From Lepas anatifera (Eukaryota; Arthropoda; Thecostraca; Lepadidae), in NCBI GenBank assembly GCA_034440635.1, contig JAOTON010000325.1, positions 61,001-125,000 of the forward strand: 64,000 nucleotides of DNA, given 5' to 3'. Below the pieces are notes generated by a model. The model had not been told where the DNA came from and did not search any database. It was given only the letters and a program-made list of their open reading frames with translations. Below are positions 36,401-48,959 of the stretch, one piece after another. A program made the translations under genes and the position numbers. How positions within the stretch are numbered: position 1 is the first letter of the stretch; each line of letters opens with the position of its first letter.

Positions 36401-38216
36401 TATATTTTAGCACTTAAAATAGATAGTACATACCCCTGTAGTAAAACCACGGCACCCCAGTTGGTATAGTGTAGTGTTGGTAAATCATGCAATCACAGTG
36501 CATTTGTGATGGGCTGGGATCGATTCTTCTGAGTCATTCCAGCGCTTAATATTCTCACGATGTGGGTTGGCTGGTAACGGACAGAAATGAGAGGGTGACC
36601 TGAGCGGGGCGGCTGTCTCTGCTTTGTGGTACGTCAAACGTTAGTTTCCAATTTAGCCCGTCATTGTAGGAATCGCCTGTTCAGATGGTGGGATCTGGGC
36701 CTCCGCGACAAATCCCGAAACGACTTTAAAGATATTTTGATTCCAAATCCGAACTAGCAATGCCTTGGACAGATGCAATATGCTTTCTAAAGCACGTTAG
36801 GAAGCGGCGTGGCTCAGGGACGGCAAATTCCGGGGGGCAGGGTGTGCACCTGAAAAAATTGAGGGTGTGCAAAAGTATCCTTTGCACACTTGGTTTTGGC
36901 TTGGTCCATGGGGCTGTCCCCCCCCCGGATTTGACCGAAGCCCCCAGCAGGTAAAAAAAATCAGGCTTAAACACCGCCCTCTTGAAGGGGTAGGACCCTC
37001 TGTGGCAAATACTGGCACTGTCACATGTGAATGACACCCCCTGACAACAAAGCCGCCCCATGAAGAGCGAATAGGCGCCCCTCTGTATAGCCGAGTGGGG
37101 GCCCTTGGGAGGCGAAGGCGAATCTTACGCACCCCGAGAATCTTGCACACCTGCTCGAAAATCGAACCCGCCGTCCCTGGCGAGGCTCGAGGCATAACGC
37201 GCGTGAGGCGGCTGTGCCTGTACTTTGTAGTGTCAGTATTCGCTATACAGATGGTTACTATCGCAGTTTTGGCGTCCTCCAAGTTACCCGATTTTTCTCT
37301 ATTTTAAAAAAGAACAGTGTTTTTAAGATTTGGTGGCCTGTCGCTTCCTCCCCTCAAGCAAGCGGTGCAGACACGCCACGCCACTGTCATGGGCGTCCTT
37401 ATTCTTGTTCGAGAGAGGTGGAGGGGCGTCGGCATTAACCCGGCACCGCCCGGGTTCTTTTTGCACCCACCACCGCCTTGGAGGAGGGTCTGATCGGACC
37501 TCCCCCTCCACCATCTCGGGAATCGGAAGTGATACGGAAAAATTGAAACGGTGCTGATCGAAAACGCCGCAGTTGAGAGCCGGGGTTCTGAGTCCTCGAT
37601 CGGTTAGGGAAGCCGTCTCCGTTGTAGTCATTCAGTCCGCCGCCGCCCAACCGTTTTCTGTCTTCTCACGAATGCCCGACCGGCGACCCCTGTCATTTTT
37701 CACGAATTCGGGCTTTTATGTCCAAAAACTGTTCGCTTCTCTTACATTCTTTCAGTATGTTCCGGCTTTGAAGGACATCCAGTCTGCATAAAGAATATCA
37801 TTTTTTGTTTAGCCAATCCTAGCATGACCCACTCTCCACCCCTGCCCCCCCTCAACTTTGTGGTTTGCTTCCAATTTGCCTCGAGGATGCTGAACGGGTG
37901 TGCCCCACGCCCTACGTAAGAACCCAGTTAGAAGTTAGAAACCGATCAGAGTTCATTAATTTTTTACCCTGGTGCTCTTATTAAGAACTTATGAGTGACC
38001 CCCAGCGCCCCAGGCTCGAATCCTGTGTGATAGCGACCTTTGAAAGGCTAAAATGCCCCTCAGCGCCTGAAACGTTGCTATACCCCCCCCCTCTCCCAGG
38101 TGCGAGTCCGGCAACCTCGTTCTAAGATCTGGCGTCCGCTGATGGTCACGCCACTGTCACTCAAGAATGGTGCCACCTTGTTTTGGTAGACTGGACTCGC
38201 CTACTACGACCCGCGG
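36401..38216. other. intergenic repeat debris
   Basis: From about 36805 there are GC-rich fragments such as GGCGTGGCTCAGGGAC and CACGCCACTGTCA, the latter near 37375 and 38147. They look like ends of further hAT-like elements, but I could not pair them with target duplications. No gene recognised. Confidence 0.4.
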
Positions 38217-38459
38217 CATAGGCGGATCCAGGCGGCAGGTGACCTCCCCATCGACCCTCGGGGCCTCCTGAAAGTCAAGGCGCCACCTGAAAGGCGATGG
38301 CTCCCCCTCTGAAATATATCTTCCCACCACCCCACCCCCCTCCCAACCAGGATTCAAAAATCGACGCCCACCGATAATAATGGCACCCACCTGATAGGTT
38401 CTGGCGCCCCCCCTCTTGAAGGTGCCCACCCCCGATCGACAGTCCTGGACTCGCCTATG
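38217..38459. mobile_element. element C copy
   Basis: It starts CATAGGCGGATCCAGG and ends CCTGGACTCGCCTATG. The interior has GC-rich phrases shared with other copies (CACCTGAAAGGCGATGG). The flanks (ACCCGCGG and GCCCGTGA) match at only 5 of 8 positions, so it is probably old. Confidence 0.6.
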
Positions 38460-38547
38460 GCCCGTGATACACTTATGACGCATAAAAATTGCTATTATTT
38501 TTGGGGAAAAGACTTGGGATTAAAAAGCTCCAAGGGCTTCTCCGCTT

Positions 38548-38826
38548 CACAAGCGGACTCAGGGGGGGCAAAGGAGGACACGTGCCCCCCCCCGTGGACC
38601 CTCGGCATCCCCCGAAATGGTCAAGGTGCGCCACTGAAAGGTCGATATATGGTGCTCCCTGAAATGTCGCTTCCCACCCTCCTCCCCCAGGTTGTGAAAA
38701 TCGGCGCCCACCGATAGGATTTTGCGCCCAGCTGGTACGTTTTTCCGGTCAGAAGTGGACCCCCTGGTCCGGAAATGGCGCCCCCCCGGAGGTGCCGCCC
38801 GATCGGCAATCCTGGATTTGCATATG
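38548..38826. mobile_element. diverged element C copy
   Basis: The right end CCTGGATTTGCATATG and left CACAAGCGGACTCAGG are diverged C ends. The flanks CTCCGCTT and CCCCACTT match at 6 of 8 positions. The interior resembles the copies at 45935 and 62921 (GGCGCCCACCGATAGGAT). Confidence 0.5.
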
Positions 38827-38942
38827 CCCCACTTTCCTCTTCCTTCCAAGGAGTTCGGCTCTGATTGCGTCCAGTGACGGATCTAGGATTTCGTTAAGGG
38901 GGGGCAGGCTCGGAGGGCGCCGAACCTAAGGGGCGCCAATTT

Positions 38943-39430
38943 CAGTGGCGAATCTAGTCGATCGGTTTGGAAGGGACAAACCACAGTCGAAAAGCAAAAA
39001 AACGTCACGCAGTCAAAAGCTGCGCTACCAATATCACTTGCCGGTAGAATTTTGGGGTATTTCAGACGAAACGCCAAAAAGGGCTCGAGATACTTCTTCC
39101 TATCCAAGGCTGGCTATACTATGAAGGTCTGGCTATACTATAACTGAGAATTATTGATATTTACTCCATGATTCTGATGAAGGGCTGTGCCTGAATATAT
39201 AATCTTCAGTGTTTTTTACATTTCCGGATTCGAGGGGACAGGCCAGGGAACATCTTATCAACCTATCTCCTGTTTGAAGTTAAGAGTTGAAACACCAAAA
39301 TCTTGCTTATAAACTAAAAAGGAGTAGGGGAAAAGGAGGTCGATCGCTTTGGGGGCGAAAACATAGTTTTGTCCCGAGCTTTTCCGTTTGGGGAATGCCA
39401 TTTTTGTCCCCTCCCCTGAATCCGCCACTG
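38943..39430. mobile_element. element K nested in E1
   Basis: The ends are CAGTGGCGAATCTAG and CTGAATCCGCCACTG, with a perfect 8-bp duplication GCCAATTT on both sides. The same insertion is present in E2 (59392-59900), so it predates the spread of E. Partial relatives lie near 61.2-61.8 and 62.2-62.35 kb. About 490 bp, no coding. Confidence 0.85.
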
Positions 39431-39769
39431 GCCAATTTACCACCCGAAAGGCGGCCAGTGTCAATGAAAAACGCGTTTAAAAAAGTATTTGTAAATGTTT
39501 ATTTTCATGAAGGCTTCCTCTTTGTGAAGACATGTTCACGTTTACCATTAAGCATATTTCGGGCCAGCTAACGACTGGTACCTCGGTAGAAAATGCTGAA
39601 AGCACCCACTGACGCTAACTGAAGCACCATGAGCAAATAATACATTTATCTTCGGTCATGGCGAAAACTGGGGCGTTGTATCCACCACGTCCACTTATCA
39701 CGGTTGTCCTGGCTAACGGCTCCATACTGAAATACCCGATTGACGCTAACCTGAGCCTCATAGGCCGCA

Positions 39770-40510
39770 GAACCTCTGCGGGCCTGGGCCCCTGAGTTTT
39801 TGGTGACTTCCCTGAGTTTATATCGAGTCTCCTCAGCTGATCTGGGACCGCTTTAGTTAACTAGGCTCTCACACTGAACTTGAAACCTATATGTCGCCGC
39901 TGAAGCCTATTGAGCTTTTCGGGGCCCTTTTATTGATATGGGGCCCCATCAACAGGTCCTGGGCCCTCTGAGCTAAAAACTGGAGCTCTGAGCTCTGAGC
40001 CCCAAGCTGGATTAGTGTCCCTTAAGCTGGTTATTGTCCCCTGGGTTGGTATCGTTTTCGTTTAACTGATATAGATCCCTTCAGCTTGTTTGGAGCCCGC
40101 TGTGCGTATCTGGACACTAGTTCGGCGAGGCACCCAGCCAGTCTGGCCCTATTAGATTTATGGGCCTTCTGAGCTTCTGCAGGTTCCCCTCAGAGTGTCT
40201 GGGCCCCATGAGTTGAAACTTGGACCCCTGGGTTAGTTTTGGGTCCCTGAGCCTATTTAGAAACCGTTTAAATAGGTAGGCACCCCGCGCTGGTCTTGAG
40301 AATCATGTGTTGGCACTGAGATCAAATGAGCTCGTCGGGCGCCCTTATCCAGGCCCCCTTAACTGGCACGGGCCCCTCAGCTGATTTTGGGGACCCAAAA
40401 TCCCTCCTACCGGATTCCACCCACGCCAGATTTCCTGACCCCCTGAGGGCCCCTGGGGGCCATTGCGGATTTTTCCCGGGATCAGCGCTGGGGTCCCTCC
40501 CCCGAGACAA
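39770..40510. repeat. GGGCCC/TGAGCT array within E1
   Basis: Degenerate units of about 25-35 bp containing GGGCCCC and TGAGCT with short spacers. It is matched in reverse at 58270-59060 in E2. It resembles the array in element I in style but not in exact sequence. Confidence 0.75.
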
Positions 40511-41515
40511 AGCTTACAACATGTCTCTGTCTATATACTCTAGCATCTGCCAGAGTTGAGCTAGAATCATTTTTAGGCACACTTCGCTTCCTCTCGTTAC
40601 GGCGAATCATCAAATAATGCATAATATGACTATACTAGGTCAAAACATAAAAATGACCTGACCTATGGGTAGGTCAAGGTCACCATCTAGACTAGCATAG
40701 TCAGTATGCATATGAATCAAGTCACAATAGCAATAAAAATGGTATCAAAATACGGGTTTTATCAATATTTCCTGCAAAGCAATTGACCCAAGTCTTAAAC
40801 CTGTTTAGGAAGCCCCAGATGAACTCTCAGAGGTAATATGTCTAAACCTGCAACATGAACCGATAAAGAGGCCTAGCATACTATGATTTGGGGAATCCGA
40901 AGGTATTCCAAGCGGCGTCTGCAGACATAGAGCAATTTTTCGGGAAATTTCCGTTTTACCCCATGAATTTTCAATGGAGAGGTCATGATTCGTACCTGTC
41001 CCTAGGTCATCGATGGGAAAACTCCCGGAATAAATATATTAGTACTTTTTGGGCCCATTATATGGTACAGCTTGAATTCGATAGGTTCACCCTTTTTACT
41101 TACACCAACTTAAACATTTTTTGGGTGAGGTCACGTGAACTGCACTGGTGACCTGACCTGAGATCACACAACCTTAAATTTTGAGGGAAAGTTGCGGAAT
41201 TGATCAATGATAAGGCGTGACAAGTACTGTGTCGCTTCGCGCCGACGTTTTTTCGTGCCACTGGGAGACCGCGAGGGGGTGTTCAAGCACCCCCCCAACG
41301 GGCCGGAACGGGGCGCGAATACTCTAGAACAGGGCTGAGGCCAAAAGGGAAGGCTCTAAACAATGTCCGCAATTTTTGGGGTCAAGATCCTTCAAGGTCA
41401 TTGACCTATTACGGCACAACCCAACATATTAGGCCTAATTTACGCTTTAACTAGCGCTGTGCCCAAGCTTACCAATGAACTTTGATCAAGCATTGATCAT
41501 CAAGGCCAGTGACCT

Positions 41516-42543
41516 TTAACCCGCGCCCCACCGGGGGTCCGGCGCCACCTTCGCCCCACCGGGGGGCCATCGATGGCCCCCTCTAACTCCGAAAATATGG
41601 GTGTTAGCGCAAATCTGCGAAGTGCAATAGAAAGCTCGCGTGAATTCAGTAAGAAGTTACTTCGCATGTTTTAGTGCTCAGGTCAATGGTTTGACCTCCA
41701 GAGGTCAAATTAGGTCAAGATCGGCTATTTTCACTCAAATATGCAATGATTAAGCAAACTGGTCATAACTCTTACGTCATTAGAGCTATTGAGGCCTGGT
41801 AAAGTACATTTGATAGGACATTGCCAGTACTTTTTCCGCTATGTGGAACGTAAAGACCTCCCGCCAGTGGTTTGACCTCCAGAGGTTACCTCGTGACCTA
41901 ATATGACCTGAGGTCACGAAAGGTCAAAAAGTGACCTTGCCGTATATCAAATGAAAGCCAGTGACAAAACAAACACGATGGTGTTTGTTTCACCGCTCTA
42001 GCTTAATTAGGTCAAAAGTTATTGTCAAAATACTGTTTTTGACCTCTGGTGACCTTGGATGACCTTGGAAAAATCAAAGGGTAAATATGACCCCTGGGAT
42101 CCGTGAAAGGGTGTCCAAAAACGTTGTTCTGAGCAGTCTGAGTATTTGCAAACATTTTTGTGGCTTTTATATCATGAAACAGGTTTTCCCCATGCTTTTC
42201 CAATGGGAGAGGTCGCCTCGTGACCTGACCTCAGGGCACGAAATCGAACAATCCCGGATATACACCTTGTAGACCCTGGAGAGGTCATGAAGTGTAGGAA
42301 GTTTCAAATCGATCGACTTTGAAATGTAGCTCTTACAGAGCTGTTGAAGTGAGGTGACCTTGGTTGACCTCGTCTGGTGACCTGACCTTGGGTGACCTGG
42401 GGTAAAAAAATTAAGTGATGATGGGAAAATGATGCAGTGAGAGGTAGAGCCCTCAACTGCGGTGCTGCGCCTCGTCGTTTTTCTGCTATCCCGGAAAAAA
42501 CCTTAGGGGGCCATCGATGGCCCCCCCGTGGGGCGAGGGTTAA
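41516..42543. mobile_element. element F2 nested in E1
   Basis: Ends and interior are almost the same as F1, with TTAA at both sides. The E2 copy of this region (about 55106-55130) runs through without it, which gives the empty site directly. F2 is therefore younger than the split between E1 and E2. Confidence 0.88.
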
Positions 42544-42619
42544 AATTGACCTGTAAACTTGATTTTAACACTGAATAACCTTTACTTTGGTGTAATAGCA
42601 TACGTCATAATAGGTGTCG

Positions 42620-45600
42620 TAACATTATGCAACGTCATTTAGGGCCTGTCCAGGAGTACCTGTGCTCATCAGGGACACTTATACTCTCTGGAGGGGCCTT
42701 TGCTTCGATGAGGCACCTGTGCCACCCAGGGGCGGATTCGCTCCCCAATGGACGCAACCTAGCTATCCAGGGGCATCTTTGCTGTTCCGGGGGTGCCTTT
42801 GATACCCAGTGCCCAAGGGGAGCTTTTTCTTATCCAGGTTCACCTTGGTATTTAGGGGCGTATTTTTATTCAAGGTAACCTATACTACCCAGTGGCGCCT
42901 ACCCTATGCAAGGGGCGCTTAGGCTATCCAGGGGGCGGCAATTTGCTATACTTAGGGCGCCCTTATGCTCTCCATTGGCACCTCATTCAGAGGGTGCATC
43001 TGATATTCAGGGGCGCTTTTCCTATCAGCAGGGTACCTGTGCCATCTTGGGGCTATTCTTATCAAGGGACGCTGCTGTTATTCAGGAATACCTACACCAC
43101 TGTCGAGGGTCGCCTTTGCTACCAAGAGGCGCCTTTACTTCTTAGGAAATTTGGCGCCCGTGCTTTAAGGAGTGCTTTGGCATCGATTGATTGCTCTATT
43201 ATTGGGTTTAGGTGCGCGTGAACCTTGAGCTCATGTAGCGCCCATATTACTGCTAAGGAACGCTTATGCTATCAAAGGGCGCCTTTACTATCCAGGGCCG
43301 CTGTTTTATTTAAGGCAGTCTGTTCTATCCACGGGCATCTGATATTTCGGGGGCGGTGCCTAGGTTATTCAGGAGGCGACTTTTTTCTCCACAGTGGCGC
43401 ACTATTGCTTTCCAGGGGCGCCGTTACTGCCCAGGGGTGTCTTTTATCCAGGGGCGCATATGCTGTCTAGATGTATTTTTCAATCACAGACATGATTGAA
43501 ATACATGCCCCTACGTTATCCTGGGGTGCTTTTTGTCTCCGGTGAGGCGCTATTGTTCTCTTTGGGCAACAGTTTATTAAAGGGCACCTATGCTGTCCAG
43601 AGAACCTTTGTTATCTGGGGCTGCCTTTGCTGTTAAGGGGCGCCTTTGCTACCCAAAGGGAACATTTTAGTTTAATGGAGTGCCTATTTCCATCTAAGCG
43701 GCGCATATGCTGTCTTGGAGCGCCTGTGCAAACATGGGGCGCACTTTTCTATCCAGGTGCGCCTTTGCACTTGAGGGGGCGCCTCTGCAATCCAGGAGGA
43801 GCCCAAAATAGATGGAGAATAAAAATTCTGAAATAAGGCGCTCGAACACTGAAATAAAGTGCCTAGTTATCAGAAAGAGGCGCTCATCTGCTTAGCGGGG
43901 AGGACTGCCGGTTGGTGAGGGCAGCGTTCTCGGAAGTGGGGCGCACATACTGAAAAAGGCACCCGGTTGCAGCGATGGATGCTCAAATTGAGCGCCCGAG
44001 CCCTGTAACAGAGCGCGCGGCTGTCGGACAGGTGTGCCAAACCATAGACAATAGGGAAGCTGAAGATGGAAAGGGACACCTATGATATCCTGGGGCCGTC
44101 TGTACTCTCAGGTGAGGCGCTTGTTTTCTTTCTCAGGCGCCGAGTTTATCCATGACCGCCTATGCTGTCCAGATCATCTATTTCAAGAAGGGTTAACTTT
44201 GCTGTCCAGGGGCGCCTTTGCTATCCAAGGGCGCATATGACATCTGTAGGGCGCTTTATGCAGAGGGCGCCTAGGCTGTCCAAGGGCGCCGTCCTAACCA
44301 AAGGCCGCCTTTCACTTCCCTGAAGTGCTTATTTCTATGTAAGGGATGCATATATTATCTAGGAGTGCCCTTGATATACGGAGACGCCTTTTTGTCCAGC
44401 GGCGCCTTTGCTCTTGAGGGACGCTGCTCCAATCCAGGGTAGCTGAAGATGGATAAGGGACATCTATGTTATACAGAGGGAGCCTGTACTTTCCAATGGG
44501 GCGCTCATTTTCCTTCTCAGGCACCTAGTTTATCTAGAGAGCGCCTAGGCTATCCAAAGGCGCCTTTACTATCGAAGGGGTGCCTTCATAGGGGCACCTT
44601 TGCTGTCCAAAGCACTTGTGTCCAGATTTGCCTTTGCTGTCCAGGGACGCCTTTGCTATCCAAGGGCACCTTTCTTAACCAAGGGGCGCATTTTGCTTTC
44701 CTGGAGCACCTATTTCTATCTAAGGGGCGCATATGTTATCTAGGAGCGCCTTTGATACCAGGAGGCGGCTTTTTGTCCAAAGGCGCCTTTGCTCTTGGGG
44801 GGCGCTGCTCCAATCCAGGGCAACTGAAGGTAGATAAGGGACATCTATGTTATACAGAGGGAGCCTGTACTTCCCAGTGGGGCGCTCGTTTTCCTTCTCG
44901 GGCTCCTACTTTATCCAGGGGGCGCTTAGGCTATCCAAAGGCGGCTTTTCTATCGAAGGGGTGCCTTCCTAGGGGCGCCTTTGCTACCCAGAGGCGCCTT
45001 TGCTGTCCACAGCACTTGTGTTATCCAGGGTTGCCTTTGCTGTCCAAGTGCGCCTTTGCTATCCAAGGGTGCATATGACATCCGTAGGGCGCTTTTTCCA
45101 GTGGGCGCCTAGGCTATCAAAGGGCGCCTTTTTCTGCCCAAGGTGAGGATTTTATTTTCCTAAGGCGCCTACTTCTATCTAAGGGGCACTTATTCTGTCC
45201 GGGGTACATATGTTACCAAGATTTGCCTTTGCTGCCCAGGGGCGCCTTTCCTAGCCAAGGGTGCATATGATGTCCGTAGGGCGCTTCATCCAGGGGGCGC
45301 ATAGGCTATCCAAAGGCGGCTTTTCTATCGAAGGGGTGCCTTCCTAGGGGCGCCTTTGCTACCCAGGGGCGCCTTTGCTGTCCACAGCACTTGTGTTATC
45401 CAGGGTTGTCTTTGATGTCCAGGGGCGCCTTTGCTATCCAAGGGTGCATATGACATCCGTAGGGCACTTTTTCCAGTGGGCGTCTGGGCTATGAAAGGGC
45501 GCCTTTTTCTACCCAAGGTGAGCATTTTATTTTCCTAAAGCGCCTACTTCTATCTAAGGGACGCTTATGCTGTCCGGGGTACATATGTTACCAAGATTTG

Positions 45601-46320
45601 CCTTTGCTGCCCAGGGGCGCCTTTCCTAGCCAAGGGCGTATATGATATCCGTAGGGCGCTTCATCCAGGGGGCGCCTAGGTTATCCAAAGGCGGGTTTCT
45701 ATCGAAGGGGTGCCTTCCTAGGGGCGCCTTTGCTACCCAGGGGCGCCTTTGCCGTCCACAGTACTTGTGTTATCCAGGGTTGTCTTTGCTGTCCAGGGGC
45801 GCCTTTGCTATCCAAGGGTGCATATGACATCCGTAGGGCGCTTTTTCCAGTGGGCGCCTTTTTCTGCCCAAGGTGAGCATTTCATTTTCCTAAAGCGCCT
45901 ACTTCTATCTCAGGGGCGCCTATGCTGTCCAGGGCATAGGCGGATCCAGGATTGCCGATGGGAGGGGGCACCTTCCCGGGGCTGGATCGGTGTGCGCCGA
46001 CTAGTCCTATCGGTGGGCGCACCTTCGCATCCTGGGGGGGGGTGGGAAGCGACATTTCAGGGGGGCGCCATCGACCTTTCAGGGGGCGCCGAGGGTCGAT
46101 CGGGGGGGCACGTGCCCCCCTTGCCCCTCCTGGATCCGCCTATGGTCCAGGGTACATATGTTACCAAGATTTGCCTTTGCTGCCTAGGGGCGCCTTTCCT
46201 AGCCAAGTGCGCATATCATATCCGTAGGGCGCTTCATCCAGGGGGGCGCCTAGGCTACTCAGGGGTGCATTAGTTCCCCATGGCGCAATCCTGCTATCTA
46301 GTGGCGCCTTTTCTTTGCCG
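42620..46320. repeat. 3.7-kb GGGGCGCC satellite-like array with higher-order period
   Basis: Degenerate units of about 20-30 bp on the pattern GGGGCGCCTTTGCTATCCA. In the right third a higher-order period of about 370 bp is visible. The phrase CTTCCTAGGGGCGCCTTTGC recurs near 44966, 45340 and 45715. TTATTTTCCTAA or a variant recurs near 45150, 45525 and 45880. The array is matched in reverse in E2. Open frames in it are artefacts. Confidence 0.85.
45935..46144. mobile_element. element C copy nested in the E1 array
   Basis: The ends are CATAGGCGGATCCAGGA and TCCTGGATCCGCCTATG, with a perfect 8-bp duplication GTCCAGGG (45927-45934 and 46145-46152). The matching place in E2 (about 52250-52275) has no insert, so it is an independent late insertion. 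Confidence 0.9.
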
Positions 46321-46809
46321 GGGCGCTTTTGTTAGCTTTCTAAATTTCATCTGCAACATTTTACTGGGGCGCAAAAGACCAGTAAAGGCGTCTTATGTTT
46401 GGGCAGGGGCGCTTTGTCATGGTTTTAAGGAGTATGTATTAATTCAAGTGGAGTAAGTGGTATCTACCACCTTGGCGCACGAAATGGGTACAGGCGCGTC
46501 ACTCATATCGGGCGCCTTCGGCGCCCGATATGAGCTAAGCTATACTGGGGCGCTTCGGAGCTGAGGGGGGGCCGGGCCCCCAGGCCCCCCTTGGATCCGT
46601 CACTGATTGCGTCTCTTCGTAAATTGATCTAGCATAGATGCCAGATCGGGCCGGGCCCCCAGGGCCCCGCCCGAGTTTTGGGGCGGGGGCCAAACCTATG
46701 TCTGTTTCTCCTCCTGGGGGCGGGGGAGCGAATTTGTTTTCCTCTACAGATCTATTGTTAACACCTTTTTTCAGTGCTCGACAGACCTAGTATAGACCTA
46801 GTATATAGC

Positions 46810-47517
46810 CTCCCCTAGATGTAAGCTGGATAGGAAGGCCGCTTTGGCGGCTTTTAATGCAAATGTTCGGTCAGTTTTAGAGTATTGTTCAGTGGTTTGG
46901 GCTGGAGCCGTAAAATGTCATCTGGATCGTGTAGAAAGAGTCCAACACAAGTGTTTGATGTGGCTTGCGAACCATGTTGACCCTGCCTGTCCATCATTAG
47001 GTTACGAGGAATTGACGAAGTTTTATGATGTTCGTACTTTATTGGCAAGGCGTGTACAACATGACATCTTATTCACAAGCAAGGTTTTTAGAGGTCTCAT
47101 CGCATCATCTCATCTTTTGGAATGTTTCTCGCTTCATGTACCATCTAGAACTACCAGGAATGCTAGTGCAACTTTCTTAAATGTGCCTTTTGGTCGAGTG
47201 AACACGATACAGTCATGTGTGTTTGTGCGGGCTCCTCGCGTTGTTAATAACTTTTTAGCTTTCTCACCAACCTGCGATATTTTGACGGATCCCATTGGAC
47301 GACTTAAAAAGTGTATTGCCTCTTTTACGACTCTACAAACAGCGTTCATAGGTCAGTGACCAGATTGATTATCTGTGTTTGTTGTGTTAGAAATGTTTTT
47401 TGCGCGTTTTAGGAGTAGGCTGTTGGTGATTATGCATTTTTATCTTTCATTGACTTCACCTATAATTGGGTATGTGCCTGTTGGTGATTAATACATATAC
47501 AGATACAGATACAGATA
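46810..47517 (+). pseudogene. 5'-truncated LINE (non-LTR retrotransposon) 3' end
   Basis: The open frame to 47359 encodes the C-terminal end of a reverse-transcriptase ORF2: RSVLEYCSVVWAGAVKCHLD, RVERVQHKCLMWLA, and a tail ending in a stop. The R-x-LEY-x-S-x-VW and VERVQ signature is typical of Jockey/CR1-like elements. After the stop, a short 3' UTR ends in ACAGATACAGATACAGATA, the tandem tail such elements leave. The catalytic RT core and the endonuclease are missing. Related direct sequences flank it (about 46733-46785 and 47560-47622). Confidence 0.75.
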
Positions 47518-47520
47518 AGC

Positions 47521-48729
47521 TACCTCTCCAAGTACATGATCGTTCTCCGGGTGGGGGAGGGGTGGGAGCGAAGATTTTTTGCTATACAGACCTAGTGTAA
47601 ACACCTTTTTTAATTTCTCCGGCGTTTGGGGGGCCAAAAGATAGTTTGACCCCTCCAGCGCTTTGGGGGGCATGGCCGGAATGCCCCCTGCGTCCGCCAA
47701 TGATAGATGCTATTAATAAATCAAACATGCTTGATTTGTCTATGTGTTTTGGCGTTCTGTGAGTACATGTTTTTCACTGTGCGGTGTGACGTTTATGGCC
47801 GCTGACTGGCGGTCTGGCCTTGGAATGGATTTAAAGATGCATGCCAGGGTAAATCTAAAAATAATCGGAAGTGATTGTTGCTTCTTTATGGGCTTCAAAG
47901 ATCATTATAATACTGTTAAAATACTTTAGCTAAATTTTTTACACTTTCAAAGCTTTTAAAGGAAAGAGTGTGACACAATTTAGCGGTTCCTTGCGTGCCA
48001 TAGTGGCACCTCTACCCCGGTGCGGTCTCCATGCTACGAGTCTCGCTCTGGCGGCGCCGCAGACCGTCGGCGGTGGCAGCAAAGCAACAGAGACGCTAGT
48101 TGCTTTCAAGGGTTGCTTTGGACGCTTGGTTGCGGTTCGCTCTCGCAGGTGGAGAGTAGTGAAGTTTGTGGAATGGTTTGGTGTTTCTATATCTGAGGAA
48201 ATCGGTAGGAGGTGGGTGAAGCAATGTCCTAGAATCGAGGTGAAGTTCTTAGTTTGGTGACTGCTGGTGGCGTGTGAGTGGACCTGGGCGTGAGTTGTAA
48301 GAAAAGTTAGAACAGCGCGAAAGTGCCGAGCTGTTCACACGGATCGTTTCCGTGAGTGACCGATAGTCACACTCTAATTCGTGGCCTGGTGATGTGACCA
48401 ACTCGTGGTTTAACTACTGAGCCAGCTGGGGGTTCTGGGACACGGGAAGCAGCGGGAGAGGGCGCGTGCGTTACGTCACCGGTGGGCACGACGCATCCGA
48501 CGCATCGTCTGCTACCGAGGAGCGCGGCACCGTGAGGTGAGGATTTGGTTCTTTAATTATTCTGGGTGCGCTGGCGGTTTTAGAGGGGTAAAAAGACACT
48601 TAACGCTAGTGACGGTGCTTCCATAGTTGCGCATTAGGCACTGACTAGTCACTTTTAAATGTCGAAGTAGGTATATATTTTAGGTTGATGTGGAATAGAT
48701 ATAATTTGACTCAATGTTTAAGTTACAGA
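47521..48729. other. intergenic, nothing firmly recognised
   Basis: Contains a weak open frame at 47970-48260 with no family resemblance, in a locally GC-rich patch (48.0-48.55 kb). No exon that I can support. Confidence 0.4.
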
Positions 48730-48959
48730 GAATATTCCTTTTTCGGATCACTGGGTCAAAGAGCTCATTATTTGCATCTCTGAGAATCCACGTTCGCAGC
48801 TCTTGCCGTCAACAAATGTGATATTAGGCACTTCGCGATTTCGCTGAATCTGCCTAACACTGTGGCAAACCTAGCGTGTGCTTTTTGATTCGCCATCTCT
48901 AATGCCTTGTTCATTCGGACGCGAGTACTGGCTTGTTAAATCAGCAACCTAGGCTTGCC
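48730..48959. repeat. repeat M, left half
   Basis: Matches 62636-62862 closely (for example, ATATTCCTTTTTC and CCACGTTCGCAGCTCT). The rest of M resumes at 60941, after element B2/B3. M is a dispersed repeat of unknown type. Confidence 0.75.

Larger units (their letters stand above)
38872..46605 (+). mobile_element. element E1, 7.7-kb hAT-like non-autonomous element
   Basis: The ends are CAGTGACGGATC and the inverted GATCCGTCACTG, flanked by a perfect 8-bp duplication ATTGCGTC (38864-38871 and 46606-46613). Contents in order: nested K element, GGGCCC-rich array, half-site-rich stretch, nested F2, and the large GGGGCGCC array with a nested C element. A hairpin (GGGCGCCTTCGGCGCCC) lies near its right end. 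I find no transposase. The 8-bp target duplication and CAGTG ends point to hAT-type mobilisation. The same family in reverse orientation forms E2. Confidence 0.85.

Noticed and set aside
36453..36545. tRNA-like sequence (TTGGTATAGTG with GATCGATTC)
   Set aside because: It has a B-box match and a weak A-box, but I could not fold a cloverleaf with a paired acceptor stem. At most a SINE or tRNA relic.
42627..45078. Open frames of 60-210 codons in the GGGGCGCC arrays
   Set aside because: Repeat-driven frames seen in both E1 and E2 with different lengths; no domain.
42620..46320. CRISPR-like array
   Set aside because: Units are degenerate and of variable length with no constant repeat and unique spacers; eukaryotic context and location inside a transposon.
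47970..48260. 96-codon open frame as a host gene
   Set aside because: No family wording, no supported splice partner, and a short frame in a GC-rich patch.
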